Below, piece after piece: positions 44,614-56,869 of a stretch of DNA of 64,000 nucleotides. The notes below the pieces were generated by a model. The model searched no databases, had not been told where the DNA came from, and saw nothing but the letters and a program-made list of their open reading frames with translations. The position numbers were made by a program, and so were the translations under genes. Origin of the DNA: Ochotona curzoniae (lineage: Eukaryota; Chordata; Mammalia; Lagomorpha; Ochotonidae); contig NW_024467120.1 of the NCBI RefSeq assembly GCF_017591425.1, forward strand, positions 186,001 to 250,000, in the 5' to 3' direction. Position 1 is the stretch's first letter; every line of letters starts with the position of its first letter.

Positions 44614-46471
44614 TTATTTTTCTGTAATCAAATTTATTTTCTGTTTAAATTTCATTTGCTTTGTTTTAGTGTAATTTAAACCAGAGACTGCCAAGTAAAC
44701 TAGGTATTTTGCGTTCACCACATATACCCTCAAATCTCAACAGTTGTTAGAAAACCATTAAAACTCAGGTGCTGGGCTGGTGCTTCCGTGTGTGCCCAGG
44801 TGCCCAACACGACAGATGCCAGTGAGAGTTAAGTTCACTACAAGGAGAGGGCTGGACTCCTTACTTCGCGAAATGAGCCATCATGCCCCTCATCCCCAGA
44901 GTGATGGTAATGGACCTAACTTACAGCGGGAGCTCGTCCCAAGGATACGCAGCTCGGGGAAGATGGACTGCCCAGCGGAGGACAACAGGGTCTCAGGATG
45001 TGGCAGTGACCCTGAGGTCTGAGGACAGAGTGGGAGGGATCTGACTACAGGGCAGGGCGTGTTGCAGGAACAGGGGAGGTTACAGGGGAAGGTCTCTGCC
45101 CTGAAGGCTTCAACGCCATTATTCTACTGAAGCTTCCAGGATAGACAGGATTAGACAGAACTGAGACAAAACGCAGACAGAGAAAGCTAATACAAATCTT
45201 ACCTAGGTGTTCTACCTGCCTTAAAAAAAAAAAAAAAAAAGAAAGAAACAAAAAGAAAAAAGTGGCAGTGAGCAGTGGCTTCCAGCAAGCATCTGGGGCA
45301 GCTAGGGTGGCAGCCCAGGGGTGGAGGTGTGTCTAGGCAGGGTCCCTCTCTCCAAGCAGGACACCTCCCAGCTGCAGAGGGCTGCCACACACCCCATCCT
45401 GTGAGGACCCGGAGCATTTGCATAGTTTCCAAGGCACAGCTCCAGGACACATGTGTTTCAGGGACAAGACTCACCCAAGTGCCCTACTTCTAATGTTTCT
45501 GCACCATGACAATGAATTCCCTCCTTGATTTGTTTGCCTAGCAGGAGCCTGCCAATTGTCTAGTGTTAATGTAAATCACAAACTATTATCTCCGTTTTTG
45601 CTAGGTTTTGTGTACAAAAACACTTGAAATTTAAAATACAAAACTCCAATTAAAACTGGAAATTCTTTTTAAAAGGATTTCCCTCTTCAGGAAAACAAGT
45701 AAAAAGTGGCCTGTAACTTTACTCCTTACTTAATAGACTTTTTTTGTTTGTGTGTGTGTGTTGGTCACCAGCTTATAGGCCCACATCTGGGGACAGTCAG
45801 GCTTGTTGGCCAGTTCCTTTTTCCAGTTGGGTCCCAAAAGACCTCTTAGTCTTCACTGACTGGAATAAAGCCAATCTTCATCAGCTTTGTAGTCTGCTGG
45901 TTCAACTTGACTTAGATCTGCAATATCTATGTGGACAATTTCCACTACCTTCCATGTGTTTGGTTCTAAACCATGTACATTTTCTAATGTTCCCAAGTCT
46001 GGGTTGTGCCATGCTTCAATTTTAATGGAGAAATCATCTTCCATATATTCATTCGTTACAATATTTCTGTAGTAGGGGTAGGCATTCCAGACTTTTTTTG
46101 TGAAACGCCAAGGACCCTTCGGGAGCAATCATCTTCATGAAGGCAGGAACTTTGCTCTTCAGGTGGCAAATTTTGCGAGTGTACTGCCCCATTTCACCAT
46201 CTTTCTCGTACGGCTCATTTCTTAGCACTTCAATTCCTTCTCCATCGCCAGTCTCATTATCCCTAGCTTCTGCCACAGAGTAAAGCTGTCGAACCTGATA
46301 GGCTCCAGTTCGCCTGTTGCGCAGTACTGGAAAGGGACTCCAACATCAGCATCAGAGAGTTTTTTCATATCAGGACTTCACCTCTAGATTTTAAACTAAT
46401 TCTTTAATGAGCACCATCTTCCTGGAAACCCCACCCCCAACAGCTGCCGCTGCCACTGCTGCTGCTACAGC
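44614..46471 (-). pseudogene. PITPNB: PITPNB processed (retro)pseudogene
   Basis: Intronless copy of the mRNA for phosphatidylinositol transfer protein beta, which in its parent gene moves PI and PC between membranes at the Golgi/ER. The minus strand holds a 54-nt 5'UTR, the start codon at 46,415-46,417 with MVLIKE, then conserved stretches such as [50 protein letters not shown] and [21 protein letters not shown]...[11 protein letters not shown] favours beta over alpha. Defects: about 65 extra nt after codon 7, a frameshift at an A run near 46,093-46,099, another after 45,870, and loss of everything after YKLVT (45,763). A long 3'UTR follows to an AATAAA (44,633-44,638) and A-rich tail. Exact 14-bp target-site duplications (44,600-44,613; 46,472-46,485) prove L1-type retrotransposition. 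It is not functional. Confidence 0.95.
45213..45262. repeat. A-rich tract inside the PITPNB 3'UTR
   Basis: An uninterrupted A run of about 19 followed by GAAAG/AAAAAG units. It is part of the retrocopy's 3'UTR and not its tail. Confidence 0.8.
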
Positions 46472-46485
46472 ACAGCAGTATTTAT

Positions 46486-47040
46486 GATATCAGAGTGGTG
46501 GTCGATCACATGCTGATTGCTTATTACATCAAAATGTTTTGTCACAAAAAAATGGTAGCCTATTACATAAAAATTTGATTACACCAATCAATGGTTTGTT
46601 GGTAATATCACAACTGATTACTAGCTCGTTTTTAAAATATTCATTTATCCTTCTATAGTCCAAAGTTAAACTGAGATGAGAAAGCAGAGATCTTCCATGT
46701 GTTGATTCACTTCCCGAATGGTGAGATTGGCCAGAACTGGACCAGACCAATGCCAGGAGCCAGGAGTTTCATCAGGTAATTGCTTTATCTGCTACACCAC
46801 AATACCAGCCCTGATCATTTGCTCTTAAAGATAGTTTCATGATATCAGACTTGTTGGTTATAACATTAAAGTGGACTATGACAGAGAATTCTCAGATTTA
46901 TGACATCACAATATATTTCGAAGGCTCCATGTGGCATCATGATATTTGATTGTATAATTTTATGATTGTGTCATCAGAATTCTGAGATTATAATGCCAGT
47001 ATGCTGGTTTATTACAAATCAGATGAGTGTATCACCATCT
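46486..47040 (+). repeat. ATGAYATCA tract, right arm of higher-order copy 1
   Basis: Continues the alignment with 54,775-55,190, including a shared old reverse SINE (46,630-46,810 with 54,920-55,095). It is cut at 47,040 by the L1. Confidence 0.82.
46630..46810 (-). mobile_element. Old CSINE shared by both higher-order copies
   Basis: Reverse SINE remnant: GAGAAAGCAGAGATCTTCCA, GCCAGGAGCCAGGAG, CTACACCACAATACCAGCC. Its partner is at 54,920-55,095, so it predates the tract duplication. Confidence 0.7.
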
Positions 47041-48849
47041 TTTCTTTTCTTTTTAAAATTTCCTTTTATGACACAGTTTCAAAGGCTCTGGGATTCCCTC
47101 AACCACTCCAAAAAGCCCTCCCCCCATATTGAATTCCATCATATTGTTCATATTGTTACAGTAGTTCAGCTCATATCCAGTCATGATTCTTCATTGCAGG
47201 CATGGACTATAGAGAGTCCAGCATCTTATTGTCCACATAAATTCAGCAGTTTCATTGGGAGACCATCCCTGGTCTGAAAGCAGGGCTGGCAGAATATCAT
47301 TCCCTCCAATAGTCACTATACAACTTCAGCAACAATTTGCAACATCATGAAGTTAATTGACATGGAGTTAAGTGACCAAAATGTTAGAGAATACAAGTTC
47401 TTCACCACATCCTGTGTCTACTTCATTGACTTTCCAATTTTAGTTCATACACATCTGGCTGTAATACACCTTAAAATGATTATAGGATACTATTCAGCTG
47501 TCTCGTGTCTATTGGCATTTTTATATTTAGCTGCTTATAGTATTCAAGCATGATTTTTACTGAACGTAGCAAGTTTCAGGATAGTCCAAACAGGCTTATA
47601 ACTCAAACATGTCATATATTAACAATTGAGCAGCAGAAAAGTTTTAGGAGGAATGTGCAGAGAAATCTTGAATAACTTAGTGAGGAATAACTAATCTCTT
47701 TTTGTTCTACTTAGTAAGGTGTATGTGAGTCCAAGCTGACTGTTTCCTGTCTGGTTTTAAGCTTTTCTTATTGGTCTCGGTCTATATGATCTAACTTTGG
47801 GGACTCCAGAGAGACCCTGATAGTAATTGCAAGAGAGGGTGGGGATCAAATGTTGGAACTAAGTAAGGACCAGGGAAAGCTCCTCTTTCTACTCCCGGTG
47901 TTAAGTTGACTTTTCTTCTGTTTCTGAGGAATGCTCAGAGCTTCTGGCTATTGTTCTGATGACATTAGATCCTGTGAGGAAGGATCTGGTCATCTTCCAT
48001 TCCATGTGGGAGATCCAATAGGGAATGGATGACCTCAGAGTTCATGGTCTACAAGGGCACACCAATTCCCTGTGGTGTCCTTGGCTGTTGGGATACAGTC
48101 CTTGGTGCCCATACTGATAGTTCTTAGTGAGGATCTGGGAGTCTCCAGGATTGGGATACAAGCCTCCTCATGTCCTCCACTTCACTCTGGGGTCCCACCC
48201 TACTCCGGGCATATGAACACCTGCTAAGAGGCTCTCAGGATCACTCTTGGATTCCCCCTGCATGTCTCTATAGTTTTTGCTAGTGTCTAATACAGATTTG
48301 AGTCTGTTGCCTTTTACTTACCAGTTACAATCTTGATAGGTTATACTTAACATCTTCCTCACACACTCTGACAAAGTGGAAGATTTCTCTGCTCTCCCGA
48401 CCCATTATGGAATCACAGGATATTAAAAGCATATCATGCTTTTCACTTCTTTGATGTAGATCATAAGCAGTGTGTCTCTCACTGATTGTTGGTTCATATA
48501 TATTATTCCATGTGACACAGACTGAGGTTGCAATAATACAATTCACAGGTACTGTTTTTTAGATTGACATCATTTCATCTTAAATTAAGGCAAACATATG
48601 GTATCTAACTTTTGGAATTGGCGCATTTTCCTTAGCATATTGGTTTAAAATTGGGCCTATTTGGCCACAAATAAATGCAGTTTTTTGAATAGCTGAGTAT
48701 TATTCCATGGAGTATATGAACCATAGCTTTCTTATCTAATCTTCTGTTGCTGGGCATTTTGGTTGCTTCCATGTTTTTGCAATTATTGATTGCGCTGCTA
48801 TGGACATAGGGGTGCAGCGTGTTTCCAACATTTTCTTCCAATAAGTTTG

Positions 48850-51800
48850 AAGGTTTCTGGATGTAGGTTTAGGTCTTTTATCCATTTAGATTTGATCTTA
48901 GTGTATGGTGAAAGATGTGGGTCTAACTTCTTGTTTATGCAGGCTACCAACCCGTTGTCCCAACAGCATTTATGGAAGAGACCTTCCCATTGCCTGGGAC
49001 TGTCATTTTTTTTTTCCCAAAGATTATTTGGGGGTATCTATGTGGGTTCCCTTCAGTTGCTTCTATTTTACTCCATTGATTATACTTTCTGTCTTTGTGC
49101 CAGTACCAAGATGACTAATTACCACCACCCTGTAAGATGTCCAGAGGTCAGGAATTGTTGTCTCCCCTGTTAACTTCCTGTTCGTTAGGATGGTTGTAAC
49201 TATTCATGGTATTTTTGTGTGTGTGCGTGTGTGTTTCCAGATGAATCCTTGTATCATTTTTTTCCAGTTCTATGAAGATTGTTTTGGGTAATTTGATTGA
49301 AATTATGTTGAATGTATATGTTGCTTTTGGTAGCATGGACATTTTGATGATACTGATTTTATATATCCAGGAACATGGTATGCATATCCATCTTTTGAAG
49401 TCTTCTTCAATTTCTATTTTATGGTTTTTTGTAGTTTTCTTCAAAGAGGTCTTCTACACTTTTAGTTCAATTTATTCCTAGACACTTCATTTTCTTCTCT
49501 GTTATGTTGAACGGTACCTTGCTGGTTAGATCTTTTTCCATCTTAGGGCTGTTTGCATACTCTATGGCTGTTGGGTTTTGTGCATTTATTTTGTACCCTG
49601 CCATTCTACCAAATTCTCGTATGAGTTCTAGCAGTCTCTTGATTCTTCTATGTATAGAATCAGGTCATCTGTGAATAGTCAAAGCTTGACTTCTTCGTTT
49701 CCCATTTGAATTCCTTTGATTTCTTTTTCTTGTCTTATGGCCTTTCTGAGCACTTCTAGTACTATGTTGAGTAGCAGTGGAGATAGTGGACACCTTTGTC
49801 TTATTCCATATCTCAGTGGAAAGGGTTCCAATATTTCTCCATTCAGTGTGATGCTGGTGTTGGGTTTTCATATGTTGCTTTGATTATGTTGTGGATTGTT
49901 CCTTCTATGCCTACCTTGGTTTGAGTTTTTAATATGAGATGGGTTTAAATTCTGTCAAAAGCTTTTTCTGCATCTATTGACACTTTTAAAAGATTTTCGT
50001 TCTTCAATTTTTCGATGTGGTGTATTACATTTATGGATTTATTAATGTTAATCCTACTTGATCCAGATGAATGATCTGTCTGATGTTTTTTTGATTTCTA
50101 TTGGCGAGGATTTTGTTGAGAATCTTTGCATCAATGTTCATCGGGGATATTGGTCTACAGTTTTCCTTCTGTGTTAGTTCTCTATCTGGTTTTCGAATTA
50201 AGGTATGTTGGCTCCACAGAATGAGTTTGGAGGGGTCGCTTGCTTTTCTATTGCCTCAAAGAGTTTGTAGAGGATTGGGGTTAACTCTGCTAGGAATGTT
50301 TTGTAGAAATCTACAGTGAAACCATCTGGGGCTGGGCTTTTCTTTGTTGGAAGGTCTTTAATCATTGAATCAATCTGTAACCCCGGTATAGGCTTGTCCA
50401 GGTCTCCTGTTGCCTCTGGGCTAAATTTTGGTCCGTGGAGGGAGTCCAAAACCTTTCCATTTTCTGGTGGTCTTCTGATTTGTTGGAGTAGAGTTGTGTG
50501 TAGTAATTTCTAATTATTTTCTTATTGCTTGCAGTGTCTGTTGTTAGGCTGCCTTTTGCATCTTTGATGCTATTAAATCTCGTTTTTTTCTTTTTTTTTA
50601 TTTCCTTGTCAATAAAGAGTGTGGGGTGTCTATTTTGTTTCTCTTCTCAAAAAAAAAAAAAAACAACATTGTGATATGTTTTGTGTATTTTTTGTTTATT
50701 TTGATTCCTATGTGGTTTATCTTTTCCCCTGTTTTGATGATTTTCTGGTTCCTATTGCATTTGTGCCATTTTGCTGCTGTTTTTTTCCAATTTCTGTAAG
50801 TGTGTGTTTTCAATTCCTGTAATTTGTATCTTTCTTGGGACTTGACATAAAATTAATTGCTATGAACTTACTGTGTAACACTGCTTTGGCAGTGTCCCAC
50901 AGTTTTGGAATGTTGTATTTGAGTTTTCATAAAATTTTTTATCTTATTCTTAATTTCTTCTCTGACCCATTGTTTATTAAACAACATATTGTTCAACCTG
51001 CAAGTGTTTGCATACTTCCTGGGACATTTTGATTTATTGATTTCTAGTTTCACTCCTTCGTGGTCTAAGAAAGTGCATGATATAATTCCAATTTTTTGAA
51101 GTTAGTGAGACTTGCTTTGTGTCCTATCATGTGGTCGATTCTGGAGAAGGTGCCATGCACTCCTGTAAAAAATGTATATTCTGTGTTCATAGGATGGAAG
51201 GTTCTGTAAATGTCTACTCAGTCCATTTGTTCTATTATTTGTGTGAGTTCTGTAGGTTCTCTGTTGTGTTTCTGTTTTGTTTATCTTGTTTTGGTGTTAA
51301 TGGTATGTTGAGGTATCCTAGAATGATTGTCTTTGTCTCCCCTTAAGTCTGTCAGTAATTGCTTCATGTAGCTGGGTGCACTTGTGTTCTGTGTGTAGAT
51401 GTTTATAATAGTAATCACTTCCTGATGATGGCTCCCTTCAATAATATAAAATGTCCTTCTCTGTCACTTTCGATGTTTGTCACGTTGAAGTGTATATTAT
51501 CTGAAATTAGAACAGGTACACCAATGTATTTTTCTCATACATTGGCGTGAAATATCTCTTTCCATCACTTCACTTTCAGTGTGTTAGCATCTTTTTTGGT
51601 TAGACGTGTCTCTTGCAGCAACAGATAATTTTGTCCTGCTTGTTAATCCATTCTGTTAATCTGTCTTTTGATTGATGATTTTAGGCCATATGTGTTTGAG
51701 TTAATTTTGAGAGGTTGCGATTTTGACTTGTATTGTGTGTGTGTGTTTGTGTGTGTTTTCGCGTGTTGGTATCTCTGTCTTTTCTTATGTGGCCTTTGGT

Positions 51801-51900
51801 GGGGATGTCTTCTAATTTGCCATCTTTGATTATGGATTGTTCTTTCTTTTCTTTCTTTCTTTCTTTCTTCCTTGCTTTGTTGCTTTCTTTCCTCCTTTCC
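48850..51900 (-). pseudogene. L1 ORF2 (endonuclease/reverse transcriptase), inactivated
   Basis: Fragments in all three minus frames add up to most of ORF2. The segment with LNNMLFNKQWVREEIKNKIK (about 50,960) follows the endonuclease domain, KKSPAPDGF (about 50,340) belongs to RT, and a segment near 49,700-49,870 lies just after the RT active-site region. No frame is open for more than about 100 codons. Runs of A/T have created frameshifts. Confidence 0.85.
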
Positions 51901-51945
51901 TTCCTTCCTTCCCTCCTTCCTTTTTTCCCTTTTTTATTTCTGGAT
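51841..51945 (-). repeat. Purine tract (GAAA/GGAA)n in the L1 inter-ORF region
   Basis: About 100 bp of pure C/T on the plus strand (CTTT then CCTT units), i.e. G/A on the element's sense strand, between ORF1 and ORF2. Confidence 0.9.
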
Positions 51946-52149
51946 TTAAAACATTTCTAAGGAGATTTTTTTTTTTAGAACTGGTTTGATGCTGGCATAA
52001 TCTTTTAGTTTCTCTCTGCTATGGAAGTAGTTAATTTCATTCTCAAACACAGGCAAGTTCTTTGCTGGCTACATTATTCTTGCTTGGCAGGTCTTTTCAG
52101 GATTTGGAAGATTTTACTCCATTCTCTCCTTGCTCGGAGGGTTTATTCT

Positions 52150-52835
52150 GAGAAGCCAGCATTGATTGTGACTGGTTTTCCTCTAAATGTAATCTTGTCT
52201 TCTCTTCGTAATTGTTTCATAATTCTTTCCTTGTATTCGTTGGAGGGGAACTTCAGCACAGCATATCTGAGTGAGGATCTCTTTTTGTCAAATTGGTTCT
52301 CTGTCCTTCCTGAATTCGGGCTGGATTCATGTTCCCAGTATTTTGGAAGTTCTCCTCTATAATTTCATTGAGCACCTATTCCACACCTGTCTCTCCACTC
52401 CTTCAAGAAGGCTTATGATTCTGGTATTTGACTTTTTCATGTTGTCTTCCATTTCCTTTATGGTCTTGTTGGGTTTGTTCAAGTTTTTCTCCAGGTGTTT
52501 GATGTTCTGTGTGTTTTCATTCTGGCTGTCTTCCATTTCAGAGATTCTGTCTTCTGCTGTATTCATTCTGTTAGTTAAGGTTTCAACTTTGTGCTGCAAA
52601 TTAAGGATCTCATTTTGGAATAGTTTTGTTTTTGTGATGATGTCATTTTTGGATTCCTTGAGCTCCATCGTTCTTCATTGTCTCTGAAGAGTTTTATTAT
52701 TATTTTTCTGACTTCCCTATCTGATTGTTTGTCAGTTTCTTCATCTGTCATCTCCACAATTGACCGCCAGCCATTTGGTGACTTTTCAGGGTGGCACTGG
52801 CTTCTTGCTCTTAATAATTTCTTTCCCTGTGACAT
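52150..52835 (-). pseudogene. L1 ORF1 (RNA-binding coiled-coil protein), inactivated
   Basis: The minus strand starts at a Met near 52,835 and runs through a charged N-terminus. After a frameshift near 52,670 it enters a coiled coil with Leu heptads (QHKVETLTNRMNTAEDRI, MEDSQNENTQNIKHLEKNL), and then a C-terminal piece (KERIMKQLRREDKITFRG) in another frame. ORF1 proteins package L1 RNA; this one is broken. Confidence 0.85.
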
Positions 52836-52950
52836 GGCCCCTTGCCTTTGTGTTGTCTTGTTGCCTGTGGTATTTGTCTCTGCTGTGTTGCTGGGGTATT
52901 TGAGAAAAGAAAAAAAAAAAAAAAAATCAAAGTCAGCAATAACTCAGGGT

Positions 52951-53016
52951 ACCCACAAGGTGGCAGCAGAGGCCTAGGCTTGGAAGTAAACTCTTCCAGA
53001 GTGCCACCTTGTGGGT
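52951..53016. promoter_or_regulatory. Inverted CTCF-like motifs in the L1 5'UTR
   Basis: ACCCACAAGGTGGCA (52,951-52,965) is matched exactly by TGCCACCTTGTGGGT (53,002-53,016), with a 36-nt loop. AACTC (52,941-52,945) and GAGTT (53,022-53,026) extend it. Each arm contains CCACAAGGTGGCA, near the CTCF core. It could equally be an RNA hairpin. Confidence 0.5.
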
Positions 53017-53036
53017 GATTCGAGTTACTGTCGACC

Positions 53037-53060
53037 TTTATTTATTTATTTATTTTTTTC
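53037..53060. repeat. (TTTA)n microsatellite
   Basis: Short TTTA run in the L1 5'UTR, ending in a T run. Confidence 0.85.
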
Positions 53061-53719
53061 CTGGTGCCTGCTCTTTTGCTGGCAGAGCTTGGTTCTTGTC
53101 AGTCTTGTTCACTCCCGCAACTCTGTGACCCTGTGGGCATCTCAGTCGTGGGTGATATGAGAAGTAGGTGTTAGGTTTCCCTTTTTGTGAATTTCCTTGG
53201 ACTCCGGATTGGTGCAGGCCAGTGTGGCAGGATTCTAATTCCCATGTTCACCTGGTGGCTTTGATTCTTTCTGCACAATGGCTTTCTCTCCTCCAGCCAG
53301 ACTGCCTAACTCCACATCTGCCGCATAGCCCTCATTTCAGACACCCTTTGCCTTGTTTTTTTCCCCAGGGTTCAATCCCCCTCTTTGCTTGCTACGGGCG
53401 GTCACTTCCCTGTCTTAGCGACTCACTGAAATTCGTTCCCTGAATTTCGCTCACCGAATTTTGTTTGAGTCTCCGTAGCCCAAGGAGCCGTCCTTCACTC
53501 TCTCAGGTTGCAGCTCACACTGGTTCACGTCTGTTTCAGTGCTGGGTGCCGTCTTTCTCAGTCCTGGTGACCCTCGAGCATTTCCCCCGTGTTCCTTGGG
53601 ATTCTCTTCCTCTTGCCCTCACTTCTGTCAACTCCCGTCCTCCACTTCCCTAACTCTTGGTCACATCAGTCTGCCACCGTCGGCCATCTTAACGTCTCAG
53701 CACATTTTCCTAACTACAA

Positions 53720-56030
53720 TTGTGGTTTATGAACTCAAAAGTAATAATCTCATAATTCACAATGGATTGTATGATTCCATATTTGAGTATTACATCTCAA
53801 TGGTAGTCTTATAACTAATTGATGATGACATCAAAATATTCTTATAAAATTAATGGTTTATGTATTCAAAGCTGAACATGACAGCATAGTGGTTGGTTTC
53901 TGACATTCCATTGATAATGATTATACAAGGGAAGTTTAGGGAAATCAGAAAAGGGTTTCTGTGATCATTGCGGAATGTTTATTACATAATAGTGGCTAAT
54001 AATATAACATGACTATAACAGCACTATGGTGTTATGAAAATAAAATGAATTGTGGATCAGGAAAACTATTTTGTTGAAATTTCAGCTGATTTGTGACTTA
54101 ACCAGGACAAATTTATAGCAGATTATGCTTTTTCTCGTACTACAATCTACTATGACCTGACAATGATGATTCATGAAATGGCAGTTAACAAAAAATTTTG
54201 ATTATAACATCAATTGCTGTTTCATATTGTCTTGATTAGATCAACATTGGATCAAATTTATTATATCAGAATGTTAGTTTGTCTTGAAACATTGTCTACA
54301 TTGCTATGATGCTTTTTGTGACAATAATGTTACGTTCAGGATACCAGAACTGTGTATTGTCTCACAATTGACTGTGACTTTTCAATGTTTCTTTTTCTGA
54401 AAATAAATGACTATTTCAGACATCAAAATTGATTAGGCAGACACAATATTGTTTTTGACATCACAGTTTGTTATTCTTGCAGAATGTTAGGTTTCTGAAG
54501 TCATAATGATTGTACGACTTCACATATTTTATGATAGAACAATGATAGCTTTGTGACAGCATGAATGATTTATGACAATTTTGTTGTTATTTTATATCAT
54601 AATGGTGGCTAATCACAAACCAATTTTATTATGACATCACAATGTTTTATGACAATAAAATGGCTGTTTCTGACAGCAAAAGTGTTATCGATGGCACAGT
54701 GTTTGCTTCATTGGTTCACAATTGAGTTTGATGAGACTCTAGTAGCATTGCTGTGACATTACAGCAGTATTTATGATATCAGAGTGGTGGTTGATCACAT
54801 GCCAACTGTTTATGACATCATAATGTTTTATGACAGAACACTTGTAGCTTATTGCATAGAAATTTGATTATACCAATTGATGGTTTGTTGGTAATATCAC
54901 AAATGATTAATACCTCCTTTCAAAAATTATTTATTCTCCTGTCAGCCAGAGTTAGACTGAGAGGGAAAAACAGAGATCTTCCATGTTTTGATTTACTTTT
55001 CAAATGGAGATATTTGACAGAGGTGGTCTACACCAACCACAGGATCCAGGAGTTTATTCAGCTGATGGTTTTACCTGCTACAACACAATACCAGTCCTGA
55101 TAATTTGCTCTTAAAGGTAGGTTCATGACATCACACTTGTTGGTTATAACATCAAAATGGATCAATACAGAAAGTCGTGGTGTTTATTTTGACGGCTCAA
55201 TTTTGTAACACCGTGGTTAATAATAGCATAGTTCATTTATATCACAATGCTGAGTTATGACATCACAACTCAACATTATGTGGTGCTTGCCTAATATCAG
55301 AATTGTTTATGACAGCACAGTGGTTGATTTATGATATCACAATTGAGTATTATCTCTTAATGGTAGTTTTATGTTATCCCAATTGTTGATTTATGACTTT
55401 ATAATTGATTGAGATGGCACATTTGGTTTGTTGCTTCACCATAAACTATAATATCACAATGGATGTTTTATGATGTCACAGCGAATTTTCATACTACCCA
55501 ACTGTGACGCCAGACTTTCACTAAAATTTTAAAACATTGAAATTGTTATTTATTGCATAAAATTGATTATAATGGCACCATGCTAATTTTATGCTATTTC
55601 AACAAATTCTGATACCATGAAGGGACACTTTTGAAGACACAAGGGATTGTATGCATATAAATTGTAACTTCATTATGTAAGTTTATGATATAGGAATGGT
55701 GGCTTAATAATTCAATTGTGTTCATGATACTACAGTTTTCTTCAAATCATATTTTGTTTGTGATATTTCCATTATTCTTTATAATTCACAAGTGACTGTG
55801 ACATCAGTGATTTGTCACTAACTGATGGATTATGAAATAAAAATTTTTCATAATAATATCATTTATGACCTAATATTGATGATGTCACAATGATAGGTGA
55901 GGCTACAATTGATTTAGGAATTTGCAATTTATTGATATCAAAATAGTGCATTTTTATACCAATTGTCATTTATTACTTACCATTTGGGTATGACTTCACA
56001 ATGATTATTATAGCATGCATGGATATATCA
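53720..56030 (+). repeat. Main ATGAYATCA minisatellite tract
   Basis: About 2.3 kb of degenerate units. The clearest run is 55,300-55,500, where units such as TTTATGATATCACAATTG recur at about 18-22 bp. TGACATCA, TGATGTCA and TGATATCA variants are mixed; no intact TGACGTCA was noticed. 54,518-55,190 is the uninterrupted paralogue of 44,348-47,040. There are no long open frames. Confidence 0.8.
54920..55095 (-). mobile_element. Old CSINE in the tract, second copy
   Basis: Reverse SINE remnant paralogous to 46,630-46,810: AACAGAGATCTTCCATG, GGATCCAGGAGTTTATTCAG. Confidence 0.7.
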
Positions 56031-56039
56031 TATGTAGAC

Positions 56040-56865
56040 AGAAAAGACTTTTTTTTTCGCTTCTTGCCAAGGAGCTACTGGTATATTATGAATGATTCCA
56101 GTGAGCCAGAGTAACAATTTTAAGTCATTACCCATAAGTACCAAATGATGGGAATAATAAATTAGGCTTACCATGACAAATATTTCATGGCCAAATGGGA
56201 GAGGTTTTTTTCCCTGGGTGTATAAACAAGTGTCACCTCAGAGAAACTTGCTACCTAATGCATCAATTAAACATGAATTGGTACACAAACATCTCTCTCA
56301 TTTTTTTTTAACTTCCTTAGATAAAGACACAGACACGTTTCTATATTGTACCTCCAGGCATTTTCAGCAAGATAGGCACCAAATTTATGAGGGCAGAGCT
56401 AAGACTGGGGAAGATTATCCAGCTTCACTACCATTTAAAGTAGGGAATTTTAGGTTATATTGGCATACAAAGTGAGCTAATGAGGAACGCATGAATAGGA
56501 GAATGACGGTTACAGTTGTAAGTCATGACACAAGTAGGAGAACACCAGCCATTCTATAATAGAAGTCATGAGGATGGAGTTGTGGTGAAGTGAATTAAGC
56601 TGTCACTTGCATTGTTGGCTTCCATAGGGACACTGGCTTGGATCATTTCTGATGGAGAACTTTGTTAATGCAGCCGAGAAAGCAGCAGAACACAACGCAA
56701 GTGCTTGGGTCTCTGCACCAACGCTGGAGACTGAGATGATGTTCCTGGACCTGGCTTCATCTTGGCCCTTTCCAATCCATTGTGGGCCTTTGTGGAGTAT
56801 GTCAGAGGATGGAACATACTCTAAGTATGCCTTTCAAATAAATAAAACTAATATTTTAAAAAGGG
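56040..56865. other. Unassigned interlude in the tract
   Basis: A 100-codon plus frame at 56,173-56,475 has no recognisable family. The remainder shows a diverged SINE-like stretch near 56,570-56,850 (TGGAGTTGTGGTGAAGTGAA to AAATAAATAAAAC). No gene is supported. Confidence 0.4.
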
Positions 56866-56869
56866 ATAG

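Larger units (their letters stand above)
47045..53710 (-). mobile_element. Near full-length L1 (about 6.7 kb), minus strand
   Basis: Reading on the minus strand: 5'UTR from about 53,710 (GC-rich, ending before about 52,850), decayed ORF1 (about 52,835-52,150), purine-rich inter-ORF spacer, decayed ORF2 (about 51,900-48,850) and a 3'UTR to a T-rich end (poly-A complement) at 47,045. ORF2 pieces show recognisable RT-region motifs such as KKSPAPDGF near 50,340 and PCSWIYKISIIKMSMLPKA near 49,400. Many stops and frameshifts mean it is inactive. It splits the ATGAYATCA tract. Confidence 0.93.

Noticed and set aside
44780..45474. Several open frames of 70-90 codons near 45 kb
   Set aside because: They lie in the 3'UTR of the PITPNB retrocopy and do not encode part of the protein.
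48632..48841. 69-codon minus frame that looks like a conserved peptide
   Set aside because: It is the end of L1 ORF2 and start of 3'UTR of the full-length L1 (similar to 26.9 and 44.05 kb L1 tails), not a separate gene.
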